Of a stretch of 13,573 bases of DNA, positions 5,604 to 13,573 are shown one piece after another. How positions within the stretch are numbered: the stretch's first letter is position 1; every line of letters begins with the position of its first letter. A program made the translations under genes and the position numbers. The notes beneath the pieces were generated by a model, which was not told where the DNA came from, made no database searches, and was given only the letters and a program-made list of their open reading frames with translations. Location of the stretch: assembly GCA_025924755.1 (NCBI GenBank), contig JAICHT010000069.1, positions 1 through 13,573 on the forward strand, read 5' to 3'. Source of the stretch: Chitinophagaceae bacterium. Lineage in GTDB: Bacteria > Bacteroidota > Bacteroidia > Chitinophagales > Chitinophagaceae.

Positions 5604-6644
5604 TTAAAGCGGCAGTGTGATCAATAGCTCGCAACCCAGGCCCGGCGCAGTATTTAATGCTAAACTTCCATTTTCGAGTGCTACCCGGCTTTTCATATTT
5701 TTTAAACCAATACCTTCAGTAGTCCTCGCAGTCTCAAAACCATTACCATCATCTTTTACCGATAAAAAAACACTGTTGTTTTGATTAGTGATATTAATTG
5801 CCACGTTTTTACATTCGGCATGTTTTATAATATTGTTCAACTGCTCCTGTACAATGCGAAACAGCATCAGCTGTTTGCTTTGGCAAATAGTGACTTCTTT
5901 TAAATGTTTGCAGGTAAGCGAAATGGTGAATGGCACGGCTTTTTGTAAGCTTTGCACCAGGTCTTTCAACGAATCTTTTAATGATATCTCACCCAATCTG
6001 GGTCCTACCAATGTCCTGGAAAGCTTCCTGATTTCTTCAATAGCCGTATTAATTAAAGCGCTGGTTTGTTCTATCATGTCCATCCGCATCGCTTCGTCTG
6101 TAGTGGCTATATTCAGGTATAACCTGCAGGTTGCCAAAAGCTGGTTTACATTATCATGCAGTTCTTTTCCCATCTGGTCTCTTTCGCGTTCCTGTGCCTG
6201 TATCGTGGTTTCGGAAATTAACTTGTGCAATGCCGTCTTTTGTGCCGCTAATTGGTTTTCCCTTTGCACGGTTACATCTTCCTGAACTCCAATAAAATGC
6301 AACAATTTTCCTTCTTCATCAAATATGGGAGTTACAGAAAGCCGGTTCCAAAATGCCTTTCCGGTTTTAGAATAATTTAAAATTTCAACCTGAACAATTT
6401 TGTGTAATTGAATACCCTTGTGTAATAACCTCACCATACTTTTATCGGTATCTACGCCTTGCAGAAAACGGCAGTTTTTGCCTACTACTTCTTCGTAACT
6501 ATAACCCGTCATTTCCGTAAAACCCTTGTTTACATAAATCAATGGATTATCCGGTTGCGTAGCATCGCTGATGGTAATACCTTCCCTGGCACTATCCATT
6601 GCTTTTAGCATAATAACCTGTAGGCTCTCTCTTATATCACTCAT
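5604..6644 (-). CDS. LOV-domain sensor histidine kinase (putative blue-light receptor)
   Basis: A 346-residue soluble kinase. Residues about 12-128 form a PAS/LOV domain with the photoactive-cysteine motif GKNCRFLQG (55-63, Cys58, Gln62) and the flavin-contacting Asn90 (LNYSKTG), Asn100 (FWN) and Gln121 (GVQEDV). Offsets from the cysteine (32, 42, 63) equal those of plant phototropin LOV2. A helical linker (128-158) leads to a HisKA_3-type dimerisation segment with phospho-acceptor His163 (KELHDNVNQLL). An HATPase domain follows, with N box LNNIIKHAE (269-277), DDGNGF (298-303) and GIGLKNM (311-317). Such kinases normally phosphorylate NarL/FixJ-type regulators; none is in this window. No membrane segment is present. 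It starts 25 nt after the stop of the amino-acid permease gene, so co-transcription is likely. A LOV adduct forming under blue light and controlling the kinase is inferred. Confidence 0.92.
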   Translation of the reverse strand: MSDIRESLQVIMLKAMDSAREGITISDATQPDNPLIYVNKGFTEMTGYSYEEVVGKNCRFLQGVDTDKSMVRLLHKGIQLHKIVQVEILNYSKTGKAFWNRLSVTPIFDEEGKLLHFIGVQEDVTVQRENQLAAQKTALHKLISETTIQAQERERDQMGKELHDNVNQLLATCRLYLNIATTDEAMRMDMIEQTSALINTAIEEIRKLSRTLVGPRLGEISLKDSLKDLVQSLQKAVPFTISLTCKHLKEVTICQSKQLMLFRIVQEQLNNIIKHAECKNVAINITNQNNSVFLSVKDDGNGFETARTTEGIGLKNMKSRVALENGSLALNTAPGLGCELLITLPL

Positions 6645-6669
6645 AAAACTTCAATAAGGTTATCGCTTC

Positions 6670-8394
6670 TTATTGCGAAGTATTTTTTGCAAGCCTGCTA
6701 TTTTTATAGCCATATGTAAAGTAAATAACCAATCCAATTACCAGCCAAATTAAAAAGCGCAGCCAGTTGGTATAGCCCAATTCGGTCATTAAATAAAAAC
6801 AACTGGCCAAACCAAGCACCGGTATTAGTGAAAAGTTTTTGCGGTAACTGAAAATAGCCAGCCCGGTTGATAATATAAAAAAAAGATAGAACGGCAGTTT
6901 TTCGCGAAAGTCGCCCCAGCTATCATATTGAAAAAGATGCACGAAGTTTTTCCAGAAAATAATTAAGCCGATTATATACAAAGCAGGCGCTATAAACTTA
7001 GCATTGATATACTTTATCTGAAATCGTTTTGTAGCAGCTAATTCTTCTTCATCGCGCTTGGGTAATATCAATACACCGCCACAAACCAATACAAAAGCAA
7101 ACAGCGTTCCGATGCTCGTGAGGTCTGTTACTTCGGTGAGGTTTAAAAACAAAGCGGGGATGGCTACAAAAAAACCAGTCAATATCGTGGAGAAGGAAGG
7201 TGTATGATATTTGGGGTGAATGCGGCTGAAAATCTTTGGCAGTAAACCATCGCGGCTCATGCTCATCCAGATTCTTGGCTGCCCCATTTGAAAAACCAAT
7301 ATCACACTGGCAGTAGCTACTACTGCGCTAAAAGAAATAATAGCACTTATTTTATTTAATCCTACCTGGCTAAAAACAAAAGCTAATGGCTCGCCTACAT
7401 TTAATTTTTTGTAAGATACCATGCCGGTTAAAACCATAGCAATTAAAATATAAAGAACCGTGCAAATGATCAATGAATAGAACATGCCTTTGGGAAGGTC
7501 GCGTTGCGGATCTTTACATTCTTCGGCTGTAGTGGATATTGCATCAAAGCCAATATAGGCAAAGAATACAGCCGATACACCCTTCATCATTCCGCTAAAG
7601 CCATTAGGCAAAAACGGGTGCCAGTTTACCGGTGATACATAAAAAATGCCAATGGCCAATACTGCAAAAATGATCAGCATCTTTAAGCCCACCATCAGGT
7701 TAGTGGCTTTACGGGTTTCCTTTATGCCAATGTATACCAGCCAGGTAATAAAAGTTACTATCAGCAAAGCCGGTATATCCGCAATAATTCTAAAGTTGCC
7801 AATCTTTGGCGCATAAGCCCAGGCGTTATAGGCTGTTTGTAAATTATCGCTTAAGCCGGTTAAGGTAGCGCCACCGGCCATTTGAGCAGTAGCGTCATTA
7901 AAACCGCGGTAAGATGACAAATAATCTGTCGTTAAATAAGCAGGGATATGGATGCCGAAACCTGTTAGAAACCGCGTAAAATAATCGCTCCACGATATAG
8001 CTACCACTACATTACCGATTGCATATTCCATTAAAAGATCCCAGCCAATGATCCATGCGATCAATTCGCCAAAAGACGCATATGCATAGGTATAGGCACT
8101 ACCGCTTACCGGGATACGGGATGAAAACTCGGCATAGCAAAGTGCAGAAAAAGCGCAGCAAATAGCTGTAATAATAAACAGTAATATGACACCGGGTCCG
8201 CCGTCATGCGATGCCGTACCAATAGTTGAAAAAATGCCGGCACCTACTATAGCAGCAATGCCCATAGCAGTGAGGTCTCTTACACCCAGCACTTTTCTTA
8301 ACTCGCTGCTATGCCCTTCTGCATCGCTTAATCCCTGCTTGGCTTCGTGTAATATGGACGGAATTGATTTTTTTCGAAACAACTGATATGACAT
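6670..8394 (-). CDS. APC family amino-acid permease
   Basis: A 574-residue inner-membrane transporter of the amino acid-polyamine-organocation superfamily, closest in look to the cationic amino acid transporter group (YfnA-like). About 14 membrane helices are visible, the first at about 42-63 with the unwound substrate-binding GAGIF motif (51-55). The helix-six region reads FFAYIGFDAISTTAEE (277-292), typical of the group. A hydrophilic insert of about 50 residues (150-200) lies between helices three and four. A soluble N-terminal tail of about 35 residues precedes helix one. It is longer than the roughly 460-residue YfnA type because of the insert and extra C-terminal helices. Substrate cannot be set from sequence. 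The LOV kinase gene follows 25 nt downstream. The upstream side is separated from the rsmD-polyprenyl operon by a terminator. Confidence 0.92.
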   Translation of the reverse strand: MSYQLFRKKSIPSILHEAKQGLSDAEGHSSELRKVLGVRDLTAMGIAAIVGAGIFSTIGTASHDGGPGVILLFIITAICCAFSALCYAEFSSRIPVSGSAYTYAYASFGELIAWIIGWDLLMEYAIGNVVVAISWSDYFTRFLTGFGIHIPAYLTTDYLSSYRGFNDATAQMAGGATLTGLSDNLQTAYNAWAYAPKIGNFRIIADIPALLIVTFITWLVYIGIKETRKATNLMVGLKMLIIFAVLAIGIFYVSPVNWHPFLPNGFSGMMKGVSAVFFAYIGFDAISTTAEECKDPQRDLPKGMFYSLIICTVLYILIAMVLTGMVSYKKLNVGEPLAFVFSQVGLNKISAIISFSAVVATASVILVFQMGQPRIWMSMSRDGLLPKIFSRIHPKYHTPSFSTILTGFFVAIPALFLNLTEVTDLTSIGTLFAFVLVCGGVLILPKRDEEELAATKRFQIKYINAKFIAPALYIIGLIIFWKNFVHLFQYDSWGDFREKLPFYLFFILSTGLAIFSYRKNFSLIPVLGLASCFYLMTELGYTNWLRFLIWLVIGLVIYFTYGYKNSRLAKNTSQ

Positions 8395-8437
8395 CCACTA
8401 AAAATTTTAAGCGGTTAAGATAAACAAAGTAGCTATT

Positions 8438-8467
8438 CAAAAAGAAAAAAGGCATATAAATGCCTTT
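8438..8467 (-). terminator. Intrinsic terminator of the rsmD-to-polyprenyl-synthase operon
   Basis: On the minus strand AAAGGCAT-TTAT-ATGCCTTT (8467-8448) forms a perfect 8-bp stem with a 4-nt loop, followed at once by a T-rich tract (complement of 8438-8450). It lies 36 nt after the polyprenyl synthase stop and before the permease ATG, so it closes the upstream operon. Confidence 0.85.
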
Positions 8468-8502
8468 AAAATTAGCTGTTGGACTAATACAGTTCACTTT
8501 CA

Positions 8503-9477
8503 TTACACTTGCCTTTGTGTTAATAAAACCGCCAGTTGCCTGATTGGCTCTTTTCTTTTTGAAAGAACCGCGATATCTTCCAAATGTTCAAATGCTTCTT
8601 TAATATATTTTTCTTTTAACGCCTCAGCCCATTCATCTACTTTGCATCTTTTGAATATATCAAGAACCGCCGCTACTTTTCCTTCATCCCCGCTTTTCAT
8701 TAATTGATAAAGCTGCTCTTTACCGGCAGCGTCCAATGTTTCCAATGCATGAATCAGCAAAAATGTTTTTTTATTTGATTTGATATCGCCACCGGGCTGC
8801 TTGCCAAACTTACCGGGGTCGCCAAACGCATCCAGGTAATCGTCCTGCACCTGAAAGGCAAGTCCTAACTTTCTTCCAAACTCGTATAGCAACTGTTGGT
8901 TGCGTTCTCCGGCGCCTCCTAATACAGCACCCATTTGCAGGCTGGCTGCCAGTAATACGGATGTTTTTAAATTGATCATGAACAAATAATCCTCAAAATT
9001 TACCTGCTGCATCTGTTCAAAATCCATATCCAATTGCTGGCCTTCGCATACTTCCTTGGCCGTTTTATTAAACAACCCTAATATGGGCCGCATGTAGTTT
9101 ACGGCAATTTTGTTTAAATACTCGTAAGCAGCCACCAACATCACATCTCCCGCCAGTAAAGCAGTGCTGGTGTTATACTTTTCATGCACCGTTTGCATTC
9201 CGCGCCGCAGCGGGGCTTTATCCATAATATCATCATGTATCAGCGTAAAGTTGTGAAACAGCTCTACGGCCACAGCTACCTGCCAGGCGTCTTCTTTAAT
9301 ACTATCAAATAATTCATTGCCCATCAAACACAAAACCGGCCGGACTCTTTTACCCCCCAACTGTAAGAAATAACTGTTAGGATCGTATAAACTTTTCGGA
9401 TGCTCCGGAAAATGATTGACATTAAACTTTTCAGTAAACTTTTTTGCTAATTCTTCAAATGTATGCATGGGAATCAT
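8503..9477 (-). CDS. Polyprenyl (isoprenyl) diphosphate synthase, short-chain type
   Basis: A 324-residue trans-isoprenyl diphosphate synthase that condenses isopentenyl diphosphate onto allylic diphosphates. It has GGKRVRP (41-47), the first Asp-rich motif HDDIMD (81-86) followed by RRG, and the second motif QDDYLD (211-216) with the downstream GGDIKSNKKT. The residue five before the first motif is Phe77. An aromatic there generally limits product length to C15-C20, whereas long-chain IspB-type enzymes have a small residue. A farnesyl or geranylgeranyl product is therefore inferred, with quinone, carotenoid or undecaprenyl pathways as possible users. The ATG overlaps the RNase R stop by 4 nt (ATGA), favouring coupled translation; Met4 is an alternative start. 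It is the last gene of the operon. Confidence 0.92.
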   Translation of the reverse strand: MIPMHTFEELAKKFTEKFNVNHFPEHPKSLYDPNSYFLQLGGKRVRPVLCLMGNELFDSIKEDAWQVAVAVELFHNFTLIHDDIMDKAPLRRGMQTVHEKYNTSTALLAGDVMLVAAYEYLNKIAVNYMRPILGLFNKTAKEVCEGQQLDMDFEQMQQVNFEDYLFMINLKTSVLLAASLQMGAVLGGAGERNQQLLYEFGRKLGLAFQVQDDYLDAFGDPGKFGKQPGGDIKSNKKTFLLIHALETLDAAGKEQLYQLMKSGDEGKVAAVLDIFKRCKVDEWAEALKEKYIKEAFEHLEDIAVLSKRKEPIRQLAVLLTQRQV

Positions 9478-11516
9478 CCTTCAGTCTTTTTCTTTTTACG
9501 CTTTACAGTATGCTTGTGCGGCGCTTCCGGAGCGGCATTGTCAGTCTCTTCAACCATTGGCGTCAGTACCCAATCGTAATCCAGTTGCCGTTTGTCTAAA
9601 TTAGCCGCTACTACCTTTATGGTTACTTTATCGCCTATCCTGAACTTTCGGCCACTGCGGGCGCCTACCAGCATATAATCACTTTCCACCAATCGAAATT
9701 CATCATACTCTGCCAAACTGGTGATGCTTACCATGCCCTCGCATTTATGAGCTACGGTTTCTACCCAAAAACCAAACGAAGCTACGCCGCTGATAACACC
9801 TTCAAATTCTTCACCCAAAAAATTGCGCATATATTCTACCTGCTTGTATTTATTGGCAGCCCGTTCTGCATCCATAGCCGCCCGTTCTCTTTCACTACTG
9901 TGCTTGCATTTACGCTCCATCATCTTATCCACTTTTACCTTATCGGTCAATACATTTTGTAGTACGCGATGCGCCAGTATATCGGGATAACGACGGATGG
10001 GTGAAGTAAAGTGGCAATAGTTTTCAAAGCCTAAACCATAATGGCCAATATTTTCGGTAGAATATACTGCCTTAGCCATAGTACGGATGCCGAGTTGCTC
10101 CAATACATGCTGCTCTGGTTTTCCTTCGGCATCTTTCAACATGATGTTGAAGGATTCGGCAATATGCTCCGGCGTGGAGGTATCGAACTTGTGGCCAAAC
10201 TTGCGGGCAAAAGCCATAAAAGGCATTAACTTTTCTTCTGATGGCAAATCATGTACACGATATGGAAATGGAACCGGCTTGTCCTTAACTTTTACTTTTG
10301 ATATATCCTGTGCTACAAACTTATTTGCCAGCAGCATAAATTCTTCAATCAACTGGTGCGCTTCTGTGCTTTCTTTTATTACCACGCCCAATGGCTTGCC
10401 TGTTTCATCTAGTTTAAAACGTACTTCCTGCGATGAAAAGTTGATGGCTCCTTTATCAAACCGTTTCTTTCGCAACCGTTGCGCAATCGTATTGAGCAGT
10501 AATATTTCTTCTGAATAGACACCTTCCCCTTTTTCAATTATTTCCTGTACCTCTTCGTAAGCAAACCGATGGTTGGAATGAATAATGGTTTTACCCAGCC
10601 AATGTTGTTTTACGGTACCCTTAGCCGTCATTTGAAACATAACTGAAAAGGTAAGTTTATCTTCGTGCGGACGTAGGGAGCACAATACATTAGAGATATG
10701 CTCGGGCAGCATCGGGCTTACCCTATCGGGCAGGTATACCGAGGTGGCTTTTGAATATGCGGCCTCGTCCAATGCCGTATCGGGCTCTACATAATGGCTT
10801 ACATCAGCAATATGCACCCCTATTTCGTAATTGCCATTTTTGAGCAGCCGTATGGAAAGTGCATCGTCAAAATCTTTCGCATCGTACGGGTCAATCGTGA
10901 ACGTTAATATCTCGCGGTAATCTTTTCGTTTTTTTATTTCTGTTTCCGGTATCAGGTCGGTAATTCGGGATGCTTCTTCCATAGCATTTTCAGGGAACTC
11001 CAGTGGAAAGCCATTCTCCAGCAATATTTCTTTCATCGCCACATCATTGGCATTCTCCTCATCTAATATAGTAACCACGCTGCCCACAGGCCGTTTACCG
11101 CTTTCTTTACCCCAATCTATTATTTTTATAACTACCCGGTTACCATCCTGCGCTCCGTTAAAACCCGATTGTGGAATATAGATATCCGGCATTGATTTTT
11201 TGCTATCCGCCACAAAAAAGGCAAAGCCTTTGTTCATTTGCAACTTACCGATAAACTCTTCCTGCTTACGCTCCACCACATCTATAACGGTACCCTGTAC
11301 CCGCTTTCCCGGCCGCGGCTCGCCTACCTGCACCCTTACCGTATCGCCATGCAAAGCAGTATTAAAATCGCTGGGCCTTACCAGTATGTCCGTTTCCAGG
11401 CCTTCCACTACTACAAAGCCCATCCCCGACCGGGTAACTTCTATTACGCCTTTATATTCATTGGGCCGATGCGGGTTGTTTTTGTGTGTTTTTTTATTGT
11501 GGTGTTTGCGTCCCAT
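9474..11516 (-). CDS. rnr: Ribonuclease R
   Basis: A 680-residue 3'-5' exoribonuclease of the RNase II/R family that degrades structured RNA. A basic N-terminal tail (1-20) is followed by cold-shock-like OB domains (about 21-150). The RNB catalytic domain (about 200-525) carries TIDPYDAKDFDDALS, whose Asp209, Asp215, Asp217 and Asp218 match the metal-binding aspartates of E. coli RNase R, and HFTSPIRRYPDILAHR (502-517). A C-terminal S1 domain (about 570-652) and a Lys-rich tail (KRKKKK, 672-677) complete it. It lacks the N-terminal winged-helix region of the 813-residue E. coli enzyme, giving the shorter length. The start lies 5 nt after the lpxK stop, and its own stop overlaps the polyprenyl synthase start. 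Confidence 0.96.
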   Translation of the reverse strand: MGRKHHNKKTHKNNPHRPNEYKGVIEVTRSGMGFVVVEGLETDILVRPSDFNTALHGDTVRVQVGEPRPGKRVQGTVIDVVERKQEEFIGKLQMNKGFAFFVADSKKSMPDIYIPQSGFNGAQDGNRVVIKIIDWGKESGKRPVGSVVTILDEENANDVAMKEILLENGFPLEFPENAMEEASRITDLIPETEIKKRKDYREILTFTIDPYDAKDFDDALSIRLLKNGNYEIGVHIADVSHYVEPDTALDEAAYSKATSVYLPDRVSPMLPEHISNVLCSLRPHEDKLTFSVMFQMTAKGTVKQHWLGKTIIHSNHRFAYEEVQEIIEKGEGVYSEEILLLNTIAQRLRKKRFDKGAINFSSQEVRFKLDETGKPLGVVIKESTEAHQLIEEFMLLANKFVAQDISKVKVKDKPVPFPYRVHDLPSEEKLMPFMAFARKFGHKFDTSTPEHIAESFNIMLKDAEGKPEQHVLEQLGIRTMAKAVYSTENIGHYGLGFENYCHFTSPIRRYPDILAHRVLQNVLTDKVKVDKMMERKCKHSSERERAAMDAERAANKYKQVEYMRNFLGEEFEGVISGVASFGFWVETVAHKCEGMVSITSLAEYDEFRLVESDYMLVGARSGRKFRIGDKVTIKVVAANLDKRQLDYDWVLTPMVEETDNAAPEAPHKHTVKRKKKKTEG

Positions 11517-11521
11517 ATAGG

Positions 11522-12595
11522 TTAAGCGGGTTGTTTAAAATTTTGAATGAATTTAATAACTATATCAGTAAACTGTTCGGCTTCGTTAAATAAAAACTGG
11601 TGCTCGATAGGTATTACGTAAAAAGGAAGATGGATTAATTCATTTTCAAACTTCATTAACCGCATGGCATCTTTTTCTGTTGTAATAATCACTTTTTTTG
11701 CAGCCGGCATATTGTTATAGCGGGTTTGTATCTCTTTCCAATCATCAATAGTAAAAATATGGTGATCACTATATTCAATCATTTGATATGCCAATATCCG
11801 CTCTTCCAGGTATTCCTGCAAGGGACGAGGATTAGCGATGCCGGTTATCAATAGCACTTCGGTGCGGTCATCCAGCCATAAAAATTGCTTTGAAGTAATA
11901 TGATACGGTGTTCCGTAAATAATACTGGCAAAAAAAACGGCCTGTTGCGGTAGTGGTTTTATCTCTTTTACCAGTTCTGTTTTTTCTTCTTCATTCAAGC
12001 TTTGTTTACACTTGGTTACTATAATGATATCGGCTCTTTTATAAGCATTTCTCTGGTCGCGCAGATCGCCGGTTGGTAAAAAAAAATCCCTGGTGAAAAG
12101 ATTATGATAATCCGTTAGTAATATTTTTAATCCTGCGTCTACTACCCGGTGTTGGAACGCGTCGTCTAAAATAATTACTTCCGTACCGGGTTCATCATGC
12201 AATAACTGGCCAATGGCTACCAGCCGCTCCTCACCTACCGCCACCGGTACTGTTGGAAACTTGCGGTGAAACTGCATCGGCTCATCGCCTATATCCAATG
12301 CCGTGCTTGTTGCATTTGCCAAAGCATATCCTTTTGTTTTACGTTTGTATCCCCTGCTTAGTGTAGCCACTTTGTAATGGCCTTTTAAAATTGTGACCAG
12401 GTATTCCACCATGGGCGATTTGCCAGTGCCGCCCACGGATAAATTACCCACACATATTAATGGCAAACCAAACTTTGTTGAATTTAAAATCTTTTTATTG
12501 TACAACCAGTTGCGTAGCACTACACCAAAGCCATATAGCAACGCAAAAGGGAAAAGTAAAATGCGAAAAGATTTTAAAAACCAATTAGAAAACAT
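11522..12595 (-). CDS. lpxK: Tetraacyldisaccharide 4'-kinase
   Basis: A 357-residue lipid A biosynthesis kinase that phosphorylates the 4' position of the tetraacyldisaccharide precursor at the inner face of the inner membrane. An N-terminal hydrophobic helix (about 8-27) fits membrane attachment. The P-loop is GNLSVGGTGKSP (50-61), and DDAFQHR (144-150) and LPTGDLRDQ (173-181) are LpxK signatures. Length is normal. It implies a lipid A-bearing outer membrane. The ATG lies inside the end of the cyclo-ligase gene (11-nt overlap) and no other nearby start keeps the membrane helix complete. Expression should follow the operon. Confidence 0.95.
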   Translation of the reverse strand: MFSNWFLKSFRILLFPFALLYGFGVVLRNWLYNKKILNSTKFGLPLICVGNLSVGGTGKSPMVEYLVTILKGHYKVATLSRGYKRKTKGYALANATSTALDIGDEPMQFHRKFPTVPVAVGEERLVAIGQLLHDEPGTEVIILDDAFQHRVVDAGLKILLTDYHNLFTRDFFLPTGDLRDQRNAYKRADIIIVTKCKQSLNEEEKTELVKEIKPLPQQAVFFASIIYGTPYHITSKQFLWLDDRTEVLLITGIANPRPLQEYLEERILAYQMIEYSDHHIFTIDDWKEIQTRYNNMPAAKKVIITTEKDAMRLMKFENELIHLPFYVIPIEHQFLFNEAEQFTDIVIKFIQNFKQPA

Positions 12596-13154
12596 AAATC
12601 TTTTGCGGGGTTATACAAATATTTAAAGGTACGTCAAATTCATCCGCATCTTCAATAACCGGCTCAGGCTCAAAATAACTTAAGCCAATTTTTAAACAAT
12701 CTTCGCGGCAATTGCTCAAAAATTTATCGTAAAACCCTTTGCCATAGCCTACCCTGTGGCCCTGCTCGTCAAATGCCAGCAAAGGAACCAGCACCGCGTC
12801 TAACGCTCCGGGCTCAATAATACTAGTATGACCGGGCTCAGAAATGCCATATTGGTTTAGTTGAAAAACAGTTTGCTCGTCGCTTATTATAGCATCCATA
12901 TGAGCTGTTGCAAAATTAATTTTTGGATAAGCAATTTGCAGGTGCGGATTTCTAAATGCCAGGTAATCCGTAAGTAAAAAGGTGTTGATTTCGTGGTGTG
13001 CATCTATGGGATAAAAACTAAGTATGGAAGTAAGGAAAGGAAGCGAGACCTGTTGAAATTGAATCAATATCAAATCATCCATCTTTGATCGCTGCGAAGC
13101 AGAAAGTTGTTGCTTTTTCTTTTTGTAAATGTCTCTAGCTTCTTTCTTAAACAT
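12585..13154 (-). CDS. ygfA: 5-formyltetrahydrofolate cyclo-ligase family protein
   Basis: A 189-residue enzyme of the 5-formyl-THF cyclo-ligase (5,10-methenyl-THF synthetase) family, which uses ATP to convert 5-formyl-THF to 5,10-methenyl-THF. Visible features are the N-terminal Lys/Arg-rich helix (3-24), FYPIDAHHEINT (47-58), YPK (76-78) and the diagnostic block VPLLAFDEQGHRVGYGKGFYD (123-143), whose glycine-rich end forms the nucleotide and folate site. Length matches the family. It sits 2 nt after the rsmD stop and overlaps lpxK by 11 nt, so it is a middle gene of the operon. Apart from location there is no link to lipid A. Confidence 0.93.
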   Translation of the reverse strand: MFKKEARDIYKKKKQQLSASQRSKMDDLILIQFQQVSLPFLTSILSFYPIDAHHEINTFLLTDYLAFRNPHLQIAYPKINFATAHMDAIISDEQTVFQLNQYGISEPGHTSIIEPGALDAVLVPLLAFDEQGHRVGYGKGFYDKFLSNCREDCLKIGLSYFEPEPVIEDADEFDVPLNICITPQKIYVF

Positions 13155-13156
13155 AG

Positions 13157-13573
13157 TTAAGGCTGGTTGGCAGAGTTTACAAAAATGGAAAAGATAGTAG
13201 TGCCGTAGTTGCGGGACGTTTTGAAGAAAGCAAACTGCTCGTAATTATTGCGGGGCGTATGTTCCAGCACAAACCACCCGTTTTGCTTCAATAACTTTTT
13301 TTCAAAAATCTGTTTTGGCAATTCGTCAATATTTTGCAAGGCATAAGGCGGGCCGGCAAAAATAAAATCATACTGCCGGGTACATTGTGCTATATACTTA
13401 AAAACATCTGACTTTATCACGTTGAAATTTTCCAGTTTTAAATCGGCAGCGGTTTTTTTAATAAAATCAAACATATGCGTATCCTTTTCTACTATAGTAA
13501 GTTCCGCAGCTCCTCTTGATGCCAACTCGTAACTAATACAGCCGGTGCCTCCAAATAAGTCCAGCGTAGTTAA
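13157..13573 (-). CDS. rsmD: 16S rRNA (guanine966-N2)-methyltransferase RsmD, C-terminal part
   Basis: The last 138 codons of an rsmD gene whose start lies beyond the right edge; reading is open to the last base. RsmD uses S-adenosylmethionine to methylate G966 of 16S rRNA. The fragment begins with motif I, LDLFGGTGCISYE, then the acidic VEKD at the end of strand two. The catalytic motif IV, normally (D/N)PPY, reads GPPY (residues 74-77 of the fragment; codon GGC for the glycine). That is unusual and could weaken catalysis or reflect a lineage variant. Beginning the gene at the internal TTG at 13525 would remove motif I, so that start is rejected. It appears to lead the operon that continues through the polyprenyl synthase gene. 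Confidence 0.88.
   Translation of the reverse strand, partial: LTTLDLFGGTGCISYELASRGAAELTIVEKDTHMFDFIKKTAADLKLENFNVIKSDVFKYIAQCTRQYDFIFAGPPYALQNIDELPKQIFEKKLLKQNGWFVLEHTPRNNYEQFAFFKTSRNYGTTIFSIFVNSANQP

Noticed and set aside
5788..6285. 165-codon open frame on the plus strand opposite the LOV kinase
   Set aside because: It is wholly antisense to a gene with clear motifs, is rich in Cys/Ser/Phe as reverse-strand frames often are, and matches no family.
10087..10518. 143-codon plus-strand frame opposite rnr
   Set aside because: Antisense to the conserved RNB domain of RNase R, with low-complexity Ser/Cys composition and no recognisable domain.
13157..13525. Reading rsmD as a complete 122-residue gene from the TTG at 13525
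   Set aside because: The frame stays open to the window edge and the added residues supply the S-adenosylmethionine motif LDLFGGTG, so the gene is partial.
1..13573. CRISPR array, tRNA genes, insertion sequences or prophage
   Set aside because: No regularly spaced repeats, cloverleaf genes, transposase or phage structural genes were seen on reading both strands.

Overview
The window looks like chromosomal DNA from a Bacteroidota bacterium, most likely in or near the Chitinophagaceae. The pointers are the protein families present (DUF4184, a DUF2027-Smr protein, an RNase R with a short C-terminal tail, and a lipid A kinase LpxK, which indicates an outer membrane). Start codons also lack clear Shine-Dalgarno sequences, and several genes are preceded by boxes matching the Bacteroidota sigma factor -7 consensus TAnnTTTG. 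The genus is inference. Almost everything is on the minus strand; the one plus-strand gene encodes a CPBP-type membrane protein.

Layout, left to right. 1-310 is the N-terminal third of a flavin reductase (FNR family), cut by the window edge. 378-1088 is a dienelactone-hydrolase-type hydrolase and 1207-1935 a DUF4184 membrane protein. 2083-2987 is a tightly coupled pair: a Panacea (SocA/DUF4065) domain protein followed, with a one-base TAATG overlap, by a small protein with two C-terminal membrane helices. This resembles a Panacea-type toxin-antitoxin module, and its upstream region has inverted repeats around a candidate promoter. 3174-4085 is the divergent CPBP gene. 4087-4476 is the RNase P RNA (rnpB, minus strand), which abuts the CPBP stop codon.

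4541-8394 carries, in transcription order, an APC-family amino-acid permease, a LOV-domain histidine kinase, and a DUF2027-Smr protein with its own strong promoter. The kinase carries all the residues expected of a blue-light photoreceptor. 8503-13573 is a compact operon, in transcription order rsmD (partial), 5-formyltetrahydrofolate cyclo-ligase, lpxK, rnr and a short-chain polyprenyl diphosphate synthase. Its junctions are overlaps of 4 and 11 nt or gaps of 2 and 5 nt, and it ends at a clear intrinsic terminator at 8438-8467.

The right half is housekeeping: rRNA modification, folate, lipid A, RNA decay and isoprenoids. The most interesting parts are the candidate Panacea/membrane-protein module with its operator-like region, and the LOV kinase next to an amino-acid permease with no response regulator in view.
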